This document shows, piece by piece, positions 23,935 to 36,200 of a stretch of DNA of 64,000 bases. Every line of letters starts with the position of its first letter. Position 1 is the stretch's first letter. The position numbers and the translations under genes were made by a program. A model generated the notes under the pieces. The model was not told the DNA's origin, did no database searches, and worked only from the letters and a program-made list of their open reading frames with translations. The DNA is from Symsagittifera roscoffensis (Eukaryota; Xenacoelomorpha; Acoela; Convolutidae), in contig NC_087068.1 of assembly GCF_963678635.1 (NCBI RefSeq), forward strand, positions 58,079,896-58,143,895, read 5' to 3'.

Positions 23935-24235
23935 ACAAATCTCTTAGCATTCCTTCAGTCTTGAGGTAGAAACAGTTAAAGGTACTAGTGCCACGTTCGT
24001 TCTTTGTGTCAAAGGTCTGCTTCAAATAATTGAATTGAAACTGTCCAACAACAAATCCAGCTCCAATATTCATGTTTTTGTGACTCTGCTTGCAGTTAAT
24101 CATAGATTTACGCTCAACTTGCTGAAAAACTTAAATTGTCCGGCAAAAAATGAACCTCACCGTCAGTGTAATAAACTCTCAGCAATTTTATTGGCGAAAC
24201 AAGTAGTTATAACAATTTTTGGGGTTATTGAATAA
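23935..24235 (+). pseudogene. BEL/Pao zinc-knuckle/protease fragment
   Basis: The bases from 23951 match 17245 onwards in copy 1 (GAGGTAGAAACAGTTAAAGG, then TCAAATAATTGAATTGAAA) through the catalytic region, read here in mixed frames as CDSACS then LNCPAKN and SAILLAKQVVITIFGV. It has no further element parts and the frame breaks inside the active-site segment. Confidence 0.75.
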
Positions 24236-24958
24236 AGCTCCTACAATTTTTACTCACGGCTTTTGTGTCTTAAAATTTAAATCTAACAACAAGGGCCACC
24301 AACGTGGATCATCGCAACTTTTTAAACATGGATCATCGAAATTTTTAATCCTAAAAAGATTTTTTAACCTAGGACTTTCAAAAAATTTGTATAAAATCGA
24401 AAACTCAAAAGAAAAATTCGATGTTTTTCCGGTTTTCATAAGCGCAATAGTGTTTTTACGAAATATTATTAGGCCATGTAGAATTGGTGATTTTAATGTA
24501 TATTCAACTTAATTCGAGTTCGTCGTGGACAGCCTTACTTTGCTTTTATAAAACGCTAAAGCTGTGTGATAGGCTAGTTTATAAGCTCAGTGGAGTGATT
24601 GTTAGCCTAAGGGAAAAAAAAACTGAGAAATAAATTTGTTGACTTTGTTCGAGTGTGTAATTTGGGAACAGTTTTGCTGTGAGAAAACAGTTACATTAGC
24701 ATACGAGATTTCCGACACTTTTAACGGGCCGCTAAAATCACCAAACGTTTTGGGGGGCCCTTATAGTCCAGATTTACAGCAAGAAGAAATTGCGAAATTG
24801 GAAGATAGTCAATTTTTGTCTGAGTTGAGAATAATCATTCTTGAAACTAGCGAGATCTGTTTAAGTACCTGACAGAAATAGTGATCTGTGAAAACACTTT
24901 TTTCTTTAGCAGGTCGAACCAAGTAGTTGTGTGTAATTGGTTACTTAGAAATCTCGAG
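24236..24958. other. No gene recognised
   Basis: Contains a diverged copy of the 22400-region repeat at 24258-24320. An open plus frame of 78 codons (24636-24872) has no recognisable domain, and I do not call it a gene. Confidence 0.4.
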
Positions 24959-24986
24959 AAAGAAAAAGAAAGAGAGAGAGAGAGAG

Positions 24987-25021
<35 letters not shown>

Positions 25022-25022
25022 G
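24959..25022. repeat. GA / GAAA microsatellite
   Basis: Purine tract of about 64 bp made of (AG)n and (GAAA)n runs. The minus-strand Ser/Leu/Phe-rich frame over it is produced by this simple repeat. Confidence 0.95.
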
Positions 25023-27772
25023 AACCGTTTACTTGAGTTAGTTGGAAGTTAATTTGCACGTAAGCAATTGCGCCTGCCATATTAGTCATACCCGGTCTAA
25101 TAACGCGGTTAACCCCCGTAAGACTGTACAACACTAATTTGAGTCATTTTTTATACCATCACTCGAATATCGTGATTTGGCACGAAGTCATAATTCACTC
25201 AGTTAGTAGGCATCGCAGCAATAATTTTAACCCTTTGTCCAAATAAAAACTTGTAGCCACCCTAGAACGCTATCGAGCGAAATTTAGGGCCATCGTATAT
25301 TGTCAACGCACTGGAACTGGGGAAATATTTGAGAAATAAAAAATTTCAATTTTTCTAAGCATCAGTATAGTCGATCAATTGATATCGAAACGTAAAGCTA
25401 AGGATAAGTGTTTGCGCAAAGAGTACTTGGAATTAAACCAGTTTGATAAATTAGAGATCAAAATTTTCCGGATCGTTTGCAGATACGGCCTGGACCCCAA
25501 AATGCTTGTTGCTAATCCTAAAAGGAAAAAATATTGAACAAGAAGCAACAAAAAAAGACAATCTCATCTTAGTCATTCTACAGGTTCTTCTGGCCGGGGT
25601 ATCTAGACCTTTAGTTCAGAAGATTGGCTTTGTAGCGGTCGTATAAATTGTTGCATTCATGTTAGAGTGCTTCATTGTCTCGTTTGTTTTTAATTTGAAT
25701 TAAAGTTTGATACCTTCCTCTCTTTAATTGTAAGAACAAATCGTTACGGTTTGTCAAAATGAAGCAGAAATGAGGCCGAAAAGTCCAAAAGCTTCCTGGG
25801 TATCGGCGTAATTTGGAAATTGAGCTCCTCAATGTTCATAAGTACATTCAAGCAGCCATCGAGGAAAAAAAACAAAAAGTGATTATTGATAACTACATCA
25901 AGAACGCAAATGTTTTCTTGGAGAAAGCTTTTTTTTTCAAAAAGGATGAGATAAGTTAAATGGCAGTAAAGGCTACTAATAGGATTTTATTGACTAAAAA
26001 AATGTTACTCTTGTAATCTATTTTTAATGGATCAAAATTGATTAATCAATTATGATTAATTATATTGATAAAAAAGTACAAGGATTATATTCAACTTTTG
26101 ACGGATTATAATCGGTTATTTTTGTAATTTTATAGATAATGACTATAAAATGACAATATATTTGATTATTATCCATGGAACTCCAGTGCGGGACAGTATA
26201 AGTACTTTATAAAGTCCCTTTTGGCCTTTTTCTACTCCACCTCTTCTTTCAATTTCGTTTCTTGAAAACTACTTTACTCTTGTCATAACTCAATGAACCC
26301 TTTAACATCACGCATTGAGTCCTTATTGCTGACAAAAAGCTACCATTTCAAACTTCCAGAAGGTTTTCTGATAACTCTTTGACTAGCAATTTCCACAGTG
26401 TGAACTTGTGTGACACGTGAGCATTTTTTCTTGGTATGAAATTGTGTGACTAGCCTTTTTGTCGTCTTAAAATTTAAAATATTTTTGAGTTTGGCTTCAA
26501 GCTTTAGTGTTTTAGTGATTTTTTATATGAGACTACCAAAAGATTGAAGCTTAGAATCTCCCCTATAAACTGCATTAAGTTAGCTTTTGTATACAGCCTG
26601 AAAGCGTTTTTTTTCAAAAATTTGAAAGTCTGTAAATTGCGGTCTGTTTTTTCGACAGACGCTAAATTTATCTTAAAAAAATTTTAAAAAAAACTCCGCT
26701 TTCACAAGAACTAAATATTTTGATTTTTGTTTATTTTAAGCAAAAAGACTGAAACTGGAATATGCTGATGACAAAAAAAATTTTAATTTGTCGTACAACA
26801 ACTTTTTGAAATTGTGTCTTTGTGTCTAGAAATGCGCTTTTTTTGAAATTTTTCACTCACACATTTTTTGTAGGAACCTATTTTTTCACAAAATATGTGT
26901 CATCAACTTTTCTGAATTAATTTTCGCCAAAATCAATTTTAATACCATAGATAACCTATAGGGAAATATTTTTCAATATCCTCAAATTTAGTATTTAGAT
27001 TTTTTAATGATGTAGGAGAAAACACTGTATTTTAAAAATTCTCGTCATGCAATTTAGTCATACAAAAAACGCTAGTCATACAAAAAACGCAGGTCATAGA
27101 TACTTTGAAGCAATTTTTCATTAGCTCCGTTTGTGAAAATTCATTTTCCTTGTGTGAAGGTCAACACTGGTAGTTTTTCACCACAATAATGATGAAAACA
27201 GAGGAGACTATCAGAAGAGTCCTGCAAGCAAAATTGTTGGCGGGTAAAACTCTCGTAGTAACCTGTTGCAATACGCTTGCTTAATAAAAAGTACTTCAGA
27301 AAAACTTTTTGAGCATAAGCAAAGTATGCCTTTTTAAGTTCTGAAAAACCCCTTCGTAATAGCCAGTGAACTATGATTTTTTTTAAAACCAGGACTGCAA
27401 GAGTTGTACATAGCTTTGAAATTGAAAATAGGGCATCGCTGTACAATATGCTTTTTTATAATAGATTGAACTGGGTTGTAAGTGCCTAACAAAACGAAAA
27501 ACTTGTTGTTAATTCAAAAAGTTCATCCGGAAATGATCATAAGATTCTGATTTGAAAAAACTTGTCGTGAACGACTTTTCCAGAAATCTTTTTTATGTCT
27601 TGCGATATTTCGATGAAAAAATGCATTCATTGTAAAATTGTTTGAAGAAGTTTCAGATCCTACAAGATCCTTGCCTATGTATGCATAAGAAAATTAACAA
27701 ACGTTTGAGATCGACTAAAGTAGCAAAAATGTATTAGAGAAACTGAACATTATTTTTCTTCGTTTTTTGAGT
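25023..27772. other. No gene recognised
   Basis: AT-rich sequence. The plus frame at about 25810-25960 (LEIELLNVHKYIQAAIEEKK, then a lysine/phenylalanine-rich end) is open but has no identifiable domain. A short doublet GTCATACAAAAAACGC occurs at 27057-27088. The minus frame 27141-27446 is unsupported. Confidence 0.4.
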
Positions 27773-28462
27773 CTTCGCGTGAATTACGATTAGAACTTTC
27801 AAACAGTTTCTGGATCTTTATATCCCAATATAGCATCCCAATAAGTTTTACTCCAGAACATAGTTAGGGCTCTTTTGCGTCCCCCTATCACCTAAGCATC
27901 AGTTTTATGATGTAATGAGGGAATTTACAAGGTTATGCATGAATACCAATATGTTTGTCATGGCCTAATTAGCTCTTATGTCAATTTTCATGTCAACTTT
28001 CAATCTTTTCGTGAATTCTGATTAGAAGTTTTCAAACATTTTTTTTTGGATCTGTCGTTTTTTTTGTATCCCGATAAATTTTACTCTAGAACATTAGTTA
28101 GGGCTTTTTTTCCATCCCCCTATCACCTAAGCATCAGCTTTATGATGTAGTGAGGAATTTTACAAGGTTATGTATGAATAGCAAAATGTTTGTCATCGTT
28201 TAATTAACTCTTATGTCATTTTTCATGTCAACTTTCAATCTTCTCGTGAATTATGAATAGAATTTTTCAAACATTTTCAGGATTTTCCCCTTTATATTAT
28301 CCCAATATGTTTTACTGGAGAACAAATGCTAGCGATCTCTTTTCACCCCGCTCTATCACCTAAGCATCAGTTTTATAATGTACTGGGGGTTTTACAAAGT
28401 TAAGTATGCAGACCAATATGTTTGTCTTGGCCAAATTAACTCTTATGTCAATTCTCATAAGA
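27773..28462. repeat. Three tandem units of about 233 bp containing a MITE-like core
   Basis: Units begin with CTT(C/T)(G/T)CGTGAATT(A/C)(C/T)GA at 27773, 28005 and 28240 (periods 232 and 235 bp). Each contains CCCCTATCACCTAAGCATCAG, then a MITE-like core (ACAAGGTTATG(C/T)ATGAATA, GTTTGTCATGGCCTAATTA). This same core occurs inside the dispersed MITEs around the peptide genes. A fourth partial unit lies at 38014-38200. Confidence 0.85.
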
Positions 28463-28832
28463 GCACAGTCTGACGTTTCCATCACTAGAGTCAAGTGAAA
28501 ACTATTCCCACTCTAAAAGCTAGGCCTGTGCGCAGTACTACGCAAACGCACACAAACGCATTTTGGCAGCAAGGGGTAAGTGAGTACGTCCCGACACTCA
28601 ATAAGACCGTTAAGTGGCATGCTGCTCTCGAAGAGTCTTTCAAAATGGGAGAATTAGTCTGGTTAGTTGAATCGACTAGTCCTAGGGGCCACTACCCACT
28701 AGCAAGCATACTGTCGCTAAACTAGGGCAAAGACAACACCCCCAGTTCCGCAAACCTTAGGACCGTCTCCGGAAACTACACTCGGCCGATCGTTAAGCTC
28801 GTTCCGGTTCTCGCTCATTCGGGGGCGGAGGT
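28463..28832 (+). pseudogene. BEL/Pao integrase C-terminal (DUF5641-type) fragment
   Basis: The plus frame 28495-28725 encodes EYVPTLNKTVKWHA, SFKMGELVWLVESTSPRGHYPLA, the DUF5641-type end of a Pao Pol. It is closely similar to 37208-37571 of BEL copy 2, and here the GHYPLA segment keeps an arginine where copy 2 has a stop. It begins abruptly after the tandem array and runs into an LTR. Confidence 0.85.
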
Positions 28833-29271
28833 TGTTAATGCTTCTTAGGTTTAGGTTGAAAGTGTAGTATAATATCAGTATAGTCTCTTGTCAAAACCAG
28901 CTATATAGCCCAGCGTATACATAGTGCGTTCCGGGGAGTTCGGTGTGTTTTCGATTCTGATCTAAGTAGTTTCATGTGTGAATCACTTTTGAGCCGAACC
29001 TGATAGAAAATAAAATTCTAAAAATTTTTTCGGTTCAAAAATGGTTTGCATTTGAGTTTTTGTTAATTCAACTGCGTGAACTGAATATGAATTCATGGTG
29101 GAACAATTAGAAAAATCAAAAAATCAGCGCATGAACAAGCCCACTTTTGGCTTGATACTTTTAATGTTGCTATTTCCGTGCAAAATAAGTTACTATACTT
29201 TGCTGTGTACCGCTTCTCTTGAATTAAGCCGATTCTGTTTCCTGTTTTTATTTGAGATATAAAAAAAGCCA
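28833..29271 (+). mobile_element. BEL/Pao 3' LTR (truncated element)
   Basis: Starts TGTTAATGCTTCTTAGG directly after a purine tract (GGGGGCGGAGG, polypurine tract) and ends with TATAAAAAAAGCCA. Similarity to 37572-38011 spans the whole 439 bp and stops sharply at this CA, which defines the 3' end. The TATAAAAAAA near the end and the GAATATGAATTCATGGT block are shared with the other copy. Confidence 0.8.
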
Positions 29272-29689
29272 GATCGTTTTGTTGCCGCAACTCGGGAATT
29301 GGAGTTCCTGGAGTTCCTTTGAGAAGGTTGACAAAGGGTGAGCCATAGTTTGCTTGACTGTGGGGTACAGTGTTTCGTCTCAGCTTCGTAGTGACTCATG
29401 CCTCAGCGCGTATGGTGCCTACTTCCACTGGAGAAGTGAGAAAGAAGTAAAATATAGTGAAATACCCAAGGAGTATGTAAAAGTCTGGGCAGGTAATAAA
29501 AATGGAATCGCCGTCATTTAAGTTTTCCAGCATGATGCAGCTGACCAGATCATCCCGCCCTGTGAACAATTCCAGCTGCCAAGTGGATCTTCTCTCGCTG
29601 TGAGTTCATCAAAATCGCCCAACAACAACAGAGATTGGTTCAGCTTTAGCTAATTTTCCCAAAACAACTTGTAAGTAAGATAAACTCAA
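29272..29689. other. No gene recognised
   Basis: Flank of the truncated BEL/Pao element. Short minus frames over 29093-29399 overlap the LTR end and have no recognisable content. Confidence 0.4.
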
Positions 29690-29880
29690 ACTCCAAATAT
29701 AGGACCGACGCGTGCACATTTTTGTGTGACCTCAATTTTTGAAAAAGAAGAACCGAGCCAAGCACAATTTTATGGAACCTCAAATTCAGTAAGAGATCGA
29801 CACATGCACACTTTTATGCGACCTCAATCTCCAAACCAAGGAGCCCTTCTTAATTTTGTGTGACCTCAGTTCAAAAACGG
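29690..29880. repeat. Degenerate tandem repeat, about 50-58 bp, four units
   Basis: Units share CGA(C/G)nCnTGCACA(C/A)TTTT(G/A)TGnGACCTCAA, seen at about 29705, 29755, 29800 and 29850. Purine-rich spacers separate them. Confidence 0.65.
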
Positions 29881-30881
29881 GAAAAACCACCCCTAATCAA
29901 AACAAAGCGGACAACCCAGAAGGCCGACATCACAGAAGGCCGAAAGTGTTTTTTTTTTGTGGATTCTGTTTGGTTTTAGGTCTACAGTCCGGTGAACTCC
30001 CTGCAAAAGAAAACTTGTTAGACCAAACCTGTGTTTTCAATTGATTTTTAGCTACTGAATTTTGCTATTTTTTTACCCAAAAAAAAATGATCAGTGCTAT
30101 AAAATTATATACGATTTTGTTGATTGCAAACCGATAAAGACCGGATTAGCTACCCTAATACTCATTTATACCCAGTACCGTAGTACCCCAGGAAAGTCTC
30201 GAACCAAAAAACTCCGTGACAAAAAAGATCCAGGAAAGTTGTCCAAAAAAATTTTTTCCAAAAAAAAAATCGTTAAAAATATACCAACATTTCCCAAAAT
30301 TTTCACTCATAAAAAAGCGAGCGCGTCAGAAATCAACTTTTCGTTTCGCCCGTTCAACCGTTAAAACCTTCAATTGTGTCGAGCATGTTTTTTAAGAGAA
30401 TCCCTACCTCGGTTTCCTCCAGTGGTTGAATAATCTTTAAAAATTTGCTCGCCTCGCCCCGTTTTGAGCCTCATACCGCCGCGAAAATTACTACTACCGT
30501 TTTGTCTTAACGTCGCAAAATTTTACCGATAAAACGTACGCGTTAAGTTAGATAGTACCGAATCGAAGCTTTAGAAGAACCTTAGAAACCCTAAGCTAAA
30601 GGCTAAGTTATTATCGACATATATATTTTTTCACTTTTATGTGACGATTTTACAACAAGAGACTCCTTGTTGTTGATTGCCATTTAAACAACCGTATCGT
30701 TTGTCACTGTCAATGGTGTTTGTGCTTGCTGCGAGTTCTCTTCATCACTCTATGAGCACATTACTATTAACTCTATGAAAATGCCTCGATGATACTTTTA
30801 AAGCAGTTCCAGCTTAAACTTTAAATTGAATGCAAATAACCGACAAAAAACAGGTCAAAATTTTTTAAGCAATTCCTCGAA
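29881..30881. other. No gene recognised
   Basis: Mostly low-complexity AT-rich sequence with a lysine-rich plus frame at 30062-30364 that looks like chance reading of A runs. If BEL copy 2 has a 5' LTR it should lie between here and 31.9 kb, but nothing here matches the 3' LTR at 37572. Confidence 0.4.
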
Positions 30882-31833
30882 ATGTATGATAGAGAAGAAT
30901 ATCATAATTTGGCACGTTGTTCTAACAAATCATTGAGCAACGATAACCCACTTACACCAGAAAGTCTAATTGAAAAATTAAAAGAATGCAAAAGCAAAGT
31001 ATCAGCCATTATTTAAGTACACCGTCAAATAACTCTCAACATTTATGGACGCTCGGTTGAAACAGGAATTTCAACCATTGATGAGACCGAAGCTTTAATC
31101 TCAAAAATAAAAGCTAACGACAAATAATTATTTCAAAAACTTAAATTAATTCATTTTTTTAGAAATCAAAATTTGAGAATCATTTGTCGTTATTTCCCCA
31201 ATCTGGCTAGTCCAAAAAATTAAAGGTCGACCAGGTTAGGGAAAAGAAAGCATATAAGCATAACAATTTGCAAATGACATCATTCGAAAAATTTTCAACG
31301 TTTGTTAGACATTACAAATTTTAAACAGTTTTTCTCAAAAGTGAAGTTCGTCTTTAAGTTCAGCCTCGTAGTTTGTTGTCATTCTGTTCCGTAGGAAACA
31401 AGAGATGTAGGGGCATGCAAAGATCCTCTCGCTCGGTGTAGTGCGGCTACTTGATTTGAATTTATTTTGATTCCGTCTATCGGCGCTACATTTTTTGGTT
31501 TTGTTCTAATTTAAAAAAACTGAAAAATAAATGTTTCAAATAGAGCTGGACTTTGAACAGGAACAAAACAAAGTTTTTCTTGCCAGGAAAGAGCTGAACA
31601 CAAGTATTTTTGAATACCATGTCAAAATACAGAGTATATAAATGCAAATGAATGATCAGCTAAAATTGAAACGTACATCGAAAAATCAAGCAATTGATTA
31701 CAAAAAACTAAAGAGAAAAATGATGAGCTTAAACCTTTCGTCTATGCACAGCAACAACGCTGCTGAAACCATAAACCAAAATGAGTTTTACCTAGGACCT
31801 ATCATTGCACAAAATGACGATGTATTAGATTAG
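30882..31833 (+). pseudogene. Two unrecognised interrupted frames upstream of BEL Gag
   Basis: Frame 30882-31127 (81 codons, ATG start) is broken by one TAA near 31014; it reads as a charged, helix-prone protein (PLTPESLIEKLKECKSKV). A second frame at about 31540-31833 has one TAA near 31639 and is Lys/Asn-rich. Both are just upstream of the BEL Gag start and may be exons or the N-terminal part of that Gag, or unrelated decayed genes. I do not recognise a domain. Confidence 0.3.
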
Positions 31834-31948
31834 CTAAAAATTACCTCGACATTAAATTAAGACTCAAGAGGACCAGGTAGCAACTCCGCGAATCCCGACC
31901 CCAAGCAGTTCCGCTCGTTCCAAGTAACTCCACACACAGCGTTCTAAG

Positions 31949-33480
31949 ATGGCATCGATGACACCGAGTGAGCGTCAAAGAGAAGTCGCTTTTGCAAAAT
32001 TTAGACGCGACAAAATTGAACGCCAGGCAGAGGCTTAGCTTCGTTTGAAAAAGCAAGCGATCCAGCTTCAGTCGATGAAAGTTCAATTTAAAATTGATGT
32101 TGTTGCAGAGGAAAGTCGTCAGAAGCTAGCCGGAGCAACTACCGAAGAAATTCAATATCTGGAAGACGCTTCTGAAATCAGTGGCCTTCGTCGTAGAAGG
32201 TCGAAGTTGGCAATGGCCGTTCAGGAGAATCAAACGGAGGAAGACAGGACAAGAAAATGGGTGAACACTCAATTCCCAGCTCTGGCAATAGTTGAGCGCG
32301 TGGTGCCGGTCCAAAGTGTCAATCTGGAACCTGCTTCCGAGTTCTTGTTATTTTCAGGTTTTGAACCGACTTTCAGCAGGAGTCTGGCGATGATTCATAA
32401 TTCTCATCCAAATGCCAACTATTTCGAAAAGACTTATGTAAAATCACAGAGTGTTAACGTCCCTCATACACCAGATACAAGTGTCAGCTTGCCGAATCCA
32501 AATGTAAATAGTACGTATGAGCTGCAGGAACAGCTAACTTTGACCAATTCTAACAGCTACAATCCTTTGATCAGAGTAATTTTTATCAGTCTGATGTACC
32601 GGCGAGCTCAACGCCCATTGCTCAACAACCATTTTTCCGAAATGCTTCTGACAATTTTGTGTTCCAACCATTTTTTCTCATAAACCTTGGTCCTCTCAAT
32701 CCTTCAACAATCATTTTCCCCCTAGCCCCTGTCAGGTAACCATCGAATGTTCAACCGTTCAACCGTTCTCTTTTTTTACGTCGGTAATCCTAATGCTATA
32801 GACACTGCTACCTATTCGAAACTGTTGATGGCGCCTTACACAATAAAGTGCAAACAATCTGGGCCAATTATGTCTTGGAGCAGTAAACCAATCACTGATC
32901 AAGATCTAGCTGAAACCTTGACACTAAGCCAGAAAGACCGATTGCCTGACTGGAAGTTGTCTTCTTTCGACAAAAATCCAAGGCAGGGTCATGAATGTTT
33001 CGTCAGTTTAAAAGCGCAATCGATGCAAGAGCTATGAGTGATGTTGAAGAAAGGGACATATCTCAAAACCCTCGTTTCAGGCGAAGTGAAGATTGCAACT
33101 GCCGAGTTCGCATACAATGGAACATTGTACAAGGACGCTTTCAAATTTCTGGAGAGGAAATTCGAACAGCCACAAACGATTGTGGCGACTCATCTCAAAA
33201 TTTTTTCAAATTTCCCCCTCTCAAATGCACAATGCAGAAAACATTATCAGTTTCACTTCATGTATTTCCAGTCTCGTCACTGTTTTAAAATCGTAAGGCG
33301 TTGAATACTACTTGAAGAGTAGTTCCGTTTTGAGTCAGGTTGTCTTCCAAATGTGGTCTGTTCACTCAGTAAAGAGATGTTGCAGATAGCCAACCGTTTC
33401 AAATTTTAATGACTGGCTCCGCGAAAAGGCTGAGGCAATTGAACTTATGCGTGTCAGTCAGAACAAGTCACGACCTGAGG
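31949..33480 (+). pseudogene. gag: BEL/Pao Gag, copy 2
   Basis: Starts at ATG 31949 (MASMTPSERQREVAFAKFRR), with one in-frame TAG at 32036, then open to 32683. After frame changes the capsid part follows: LPDWKLSSFDKNP and FVSLKAQSM (32943-33030), YLKTLVSGEVKIATAEFAYNGTLYKDA (33056-33135), and NDWLREKAEA in the 33405-33440 area. This is the Pao Gag order. The start is chosen because the first residues after it match copy 1 at 15728. At least three indels and one stop make it inactive. Confidence 0.85.
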
Positions 33481-33629
33481 AGACTTTATAGACTGGTTTC
33501 CATAAACCACCCACAAAACTGTTTGCCGCTGCTTCAAAAGTTGAGAAACCACTTTATGCTGTGCCTCCAGCGTACAAGTGAACACCCACTCTGGAGATGA
33601 TCTGTATTTAAGGAAAAACCCTAACCCAA

Positions 33630-34380
33630 CGAGCTCAGTTCTCCGCGCAAAACAGGTTGTGTTTTGTTTGCTTGCAGCCTCATCTCATATTTCCGAAATG
33701 CCTGAAAGCCCACAAAAGCAGTAAGCCTAGTTGTAAAAGCACTCATAATGTCTTGTTGCATGGTGCTGAGAAAGTTTTCAGCGTAAGGCTTGCAAACAAG
33801 GAGGTTGACATTGGCAATAACACAAGCCATTCAAACTCAATCAATACCGCCCCGCCAAACGGGAGTAAACTGCAAACTGCGTCATCGAACGTAGCGGGCT
33901 CGCCGTCTTGCAAGAAATTAACGGGACTCTTTCCCGTGTTTCGATTGGAAATAGAATCAAGCACAGACGTTTAGATTTAACTGGGCAAAAGTTAGATACT
34001 CTGGTAAACGGCTTCAGTTCGACGGAATCAGTTCCCATGCAACAAGTTGAAGTGAACTTGTTTGTCAAATCGACCACCATGAAAATTCGTTCAAGGTTTT
34101 GCCCTTTCTCAAAGACAGTTTGAGCGTTGGTTCCGAAACCATTGAAGTTCCCATCGTGCAAGACATGTTTCCGCATCTGCATCTAATTAAACGTACTCCG
34201 ACGTTGAGATGATATTGGGGCAGGATGTCTTTCATGCAATAAAGCCTCTCGAATACTTCCAAGAAGGAACTCAAAATAATCTTGTCGCTGTCCGTATGCC
34301 CATTGGGTGAGTTCTCAGTGTCCTGCTCCCCTCACCAATTGGTGTTGGATTCGCCACTTTCAAGTGCAATGTTAATGACG
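33630..34380 (+). pseudogene. BEL/Pao zinc knuckles and DUF1758-type protease, copy 2, broken
   Basis: 33657-33774 encodes CFVCLQPHLIFPKC and KPSCKSTHNVLLHGAEKV, nearly the same as in copy 1. The later part, LDLTGQKLDTLVNGFSSTESVPMQQVEVNLFVKS (33970-34077) and DMFPHLH... (34160), is the second half of the protease. The expected catalytic segment (DSACSHSWIS in copy 1) is absent between them, which suggests an internal deletion. Confidence 0.8.
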
Positions 34381-34384
34381 TAGC

Positions 34385-35565
34385 ACTTGCCGACCAAATG
34401 AAGATATGGTACAAGCTGGAATCGTATGGCACGTTTAAGCAATCGGATCCCCGTTCCGCAGCTGATAAACGTGCTGAGAAAGTTCTTGATTCTACTACGC
34501 TTCATGATATACCGCGCCTTAATATTGTCGGAATGCTCTGGACTGAAGACCACATGCATCTTCCCGATAATTTTTACGCTTCATTGGTCCAGTTTAAGTC
34601 TCTTGAAAAGCGTCTAGAGATAGATTTAAACCTGAAAACTCAATACGCATCAGATATCTGAGGTGATGTTGAGAATGGTTATGTAGTCCCGATTAGCCCT
34701 CACGACTCAAAAAACCGTTCCGCACCACCCAATTTTAAACCCGAACAAGCCCGGCAAAGTTCGGCGCTTTCTGAACGGTGCTTCCAAGTTTCACGGCAAA
34801 TCAAGATTCACGGCAAATAAGTTTAACTCCCTTCTCGTCGGCCCCAATCTGCTGCGGAAACTGTTAATCGTTTTAATGCGCTTCCGAGAGCACAAATACG
34901 CAGTTTCCACAGATAGCGAAAGCTTGTTTATGCAGGTCGGGTTACTGGAAAGCGATCAACGTTCCATATGTTTTTATGACGCTAAAACCCCACATCAGAT
35001 TCAAGTGTATTTCATTGCACAAGGCATAGATTTGGAGCAAAAATTCTCCGACATGTGCTAACTATGCTCTTCGCTGAACAGCCGTCGACAACCAAGATCG
35101 TTATCCTGAAACCGCTTACGCCGTGCTAGAAGTTTTTTTACATGGATGACTACCTTGGGTCGGTGAAAAATCCGGAAACTTCTTTAAGGTTAAGGCGTAG
35201 TTTAATGGAACTGCCTGAATTGGGTGTGCCTAATCTTGCAGAATTTATTAGCAACATTCCCATGTTGTCCTTGAAAGTAAATCCCCCTAAAACCAGCGCT
35301 AGCAACAGCAAGGAAATTCTTACAGCTGCGATTAATCCGGAAACCGCATCTCATGTTCTCGACGCGGTCTCAAATAAAACTACTTCATCATTACGTTGCT
35401 TGTGAGTAGAGTAATTAACCGCGAACTCACAGATTCTGTTTCACAGCCATCGGTTCTTAGTTTTGTGTTCACCGTGTTCGACCCCATAGGTCTTGTCGCC
35501 CCGTATACCGTACGCGCACGTTTACTACTGAAAAAATATGCCGATTGAGTGGCCAACAGTGACAC
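34385..35565 (+). pseudogene. BEL/Pao reverse transcriptase, copy 2, broken
   Basis: Frames in order: MKIWYKLESYGTFKQSDPRSAADKR with NIVGMLWTEDHMHLPDNFYASLVQFKSLEKRLE (34398-34660); FREHKYAVSTDSESLFMQVGLLESDQ (34876-35060); FFYMDDYLGSV with the intact YMDD box (35133-35165) and the thumb up to 35405; then VFTVFDPIGLVAPYTVRARLLLKKYAD (35465-35545). Frames differ between segments. The YMDD active site is conserved, so inactivation came from stops and indels. Confidence 0.88.
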
Positions 35566-36200
35566 GACTCACTGCCAAATGAGTTGTACCGCAGATTCAC
35601 TGAATGGCACTCCGGCTTCTCTCAATACCTCGTTGCTATTTTGACTTTCCAGCAGATGAGGTTGAACTGCACATGTTCGGTGATAGCTCATTGGACGTTT
35701 TCTAGTCTGTAGCATTTCTTCGCGCTCAGAAAATTGCCTAATCCAAATGTCAACTTGCGTTTGTTTTTGGTAAGGCAACAGTAGCCCCATTGAAGGTACT
35801 TTCAATTCCAAAGTTGGCACTTCAAGCTGCGCTTCTTGCTACTTGTCTGAAGGATGATATCGAGTATGCTCTGACACTGAGTATTTCTAAAGTGTGCATA
35901 AGAACTGACAGCACTACAGTCCTTCAGTGGTTGAACTTGCAAGCAAACAGCCCGTGTTTGTAGCCAATCGAGTAGCCGAGATTTTGGAGTCAACATCAAT
36001 TGACCAATGGTTCTATGATTTGAATGGAGAGAACACCGCTGACACCGAAACTACAGGTAATACTGCTGACTTCCTCAAGCAAAGCAATCGGTTTAACGGC
36101 CCTTCTTTCTAAAAATTTTCTGATTGGCATTTCAATCCAAGTAGGGAAGTTACAATCCAAATAGGGTGAAAATTCGCCTGGATGTTTCGGTCTACGACCT
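35566..36200 (+). pseudogene. BEL/Pao RNase H-like region, copy 2, broken
   Basis: Plus-strand pieces: HMFGDSSLDVF (about 35670-35705), APLKVLSIPKLALQAALLATCL (35787-35850), and FVANRVAEILESTSIDQWFYDLNGENTADTET (35955-36055). The family usually has E-L-Q where this copy has A-L-Q, so an acidic residue seems lost. Confidence 0.75.

Noticed and set aside
24847-25134. Minus-strand Ser/Leu/Phe-rich frame
   Set aside because: Its centre is the translated GA microsatellite.
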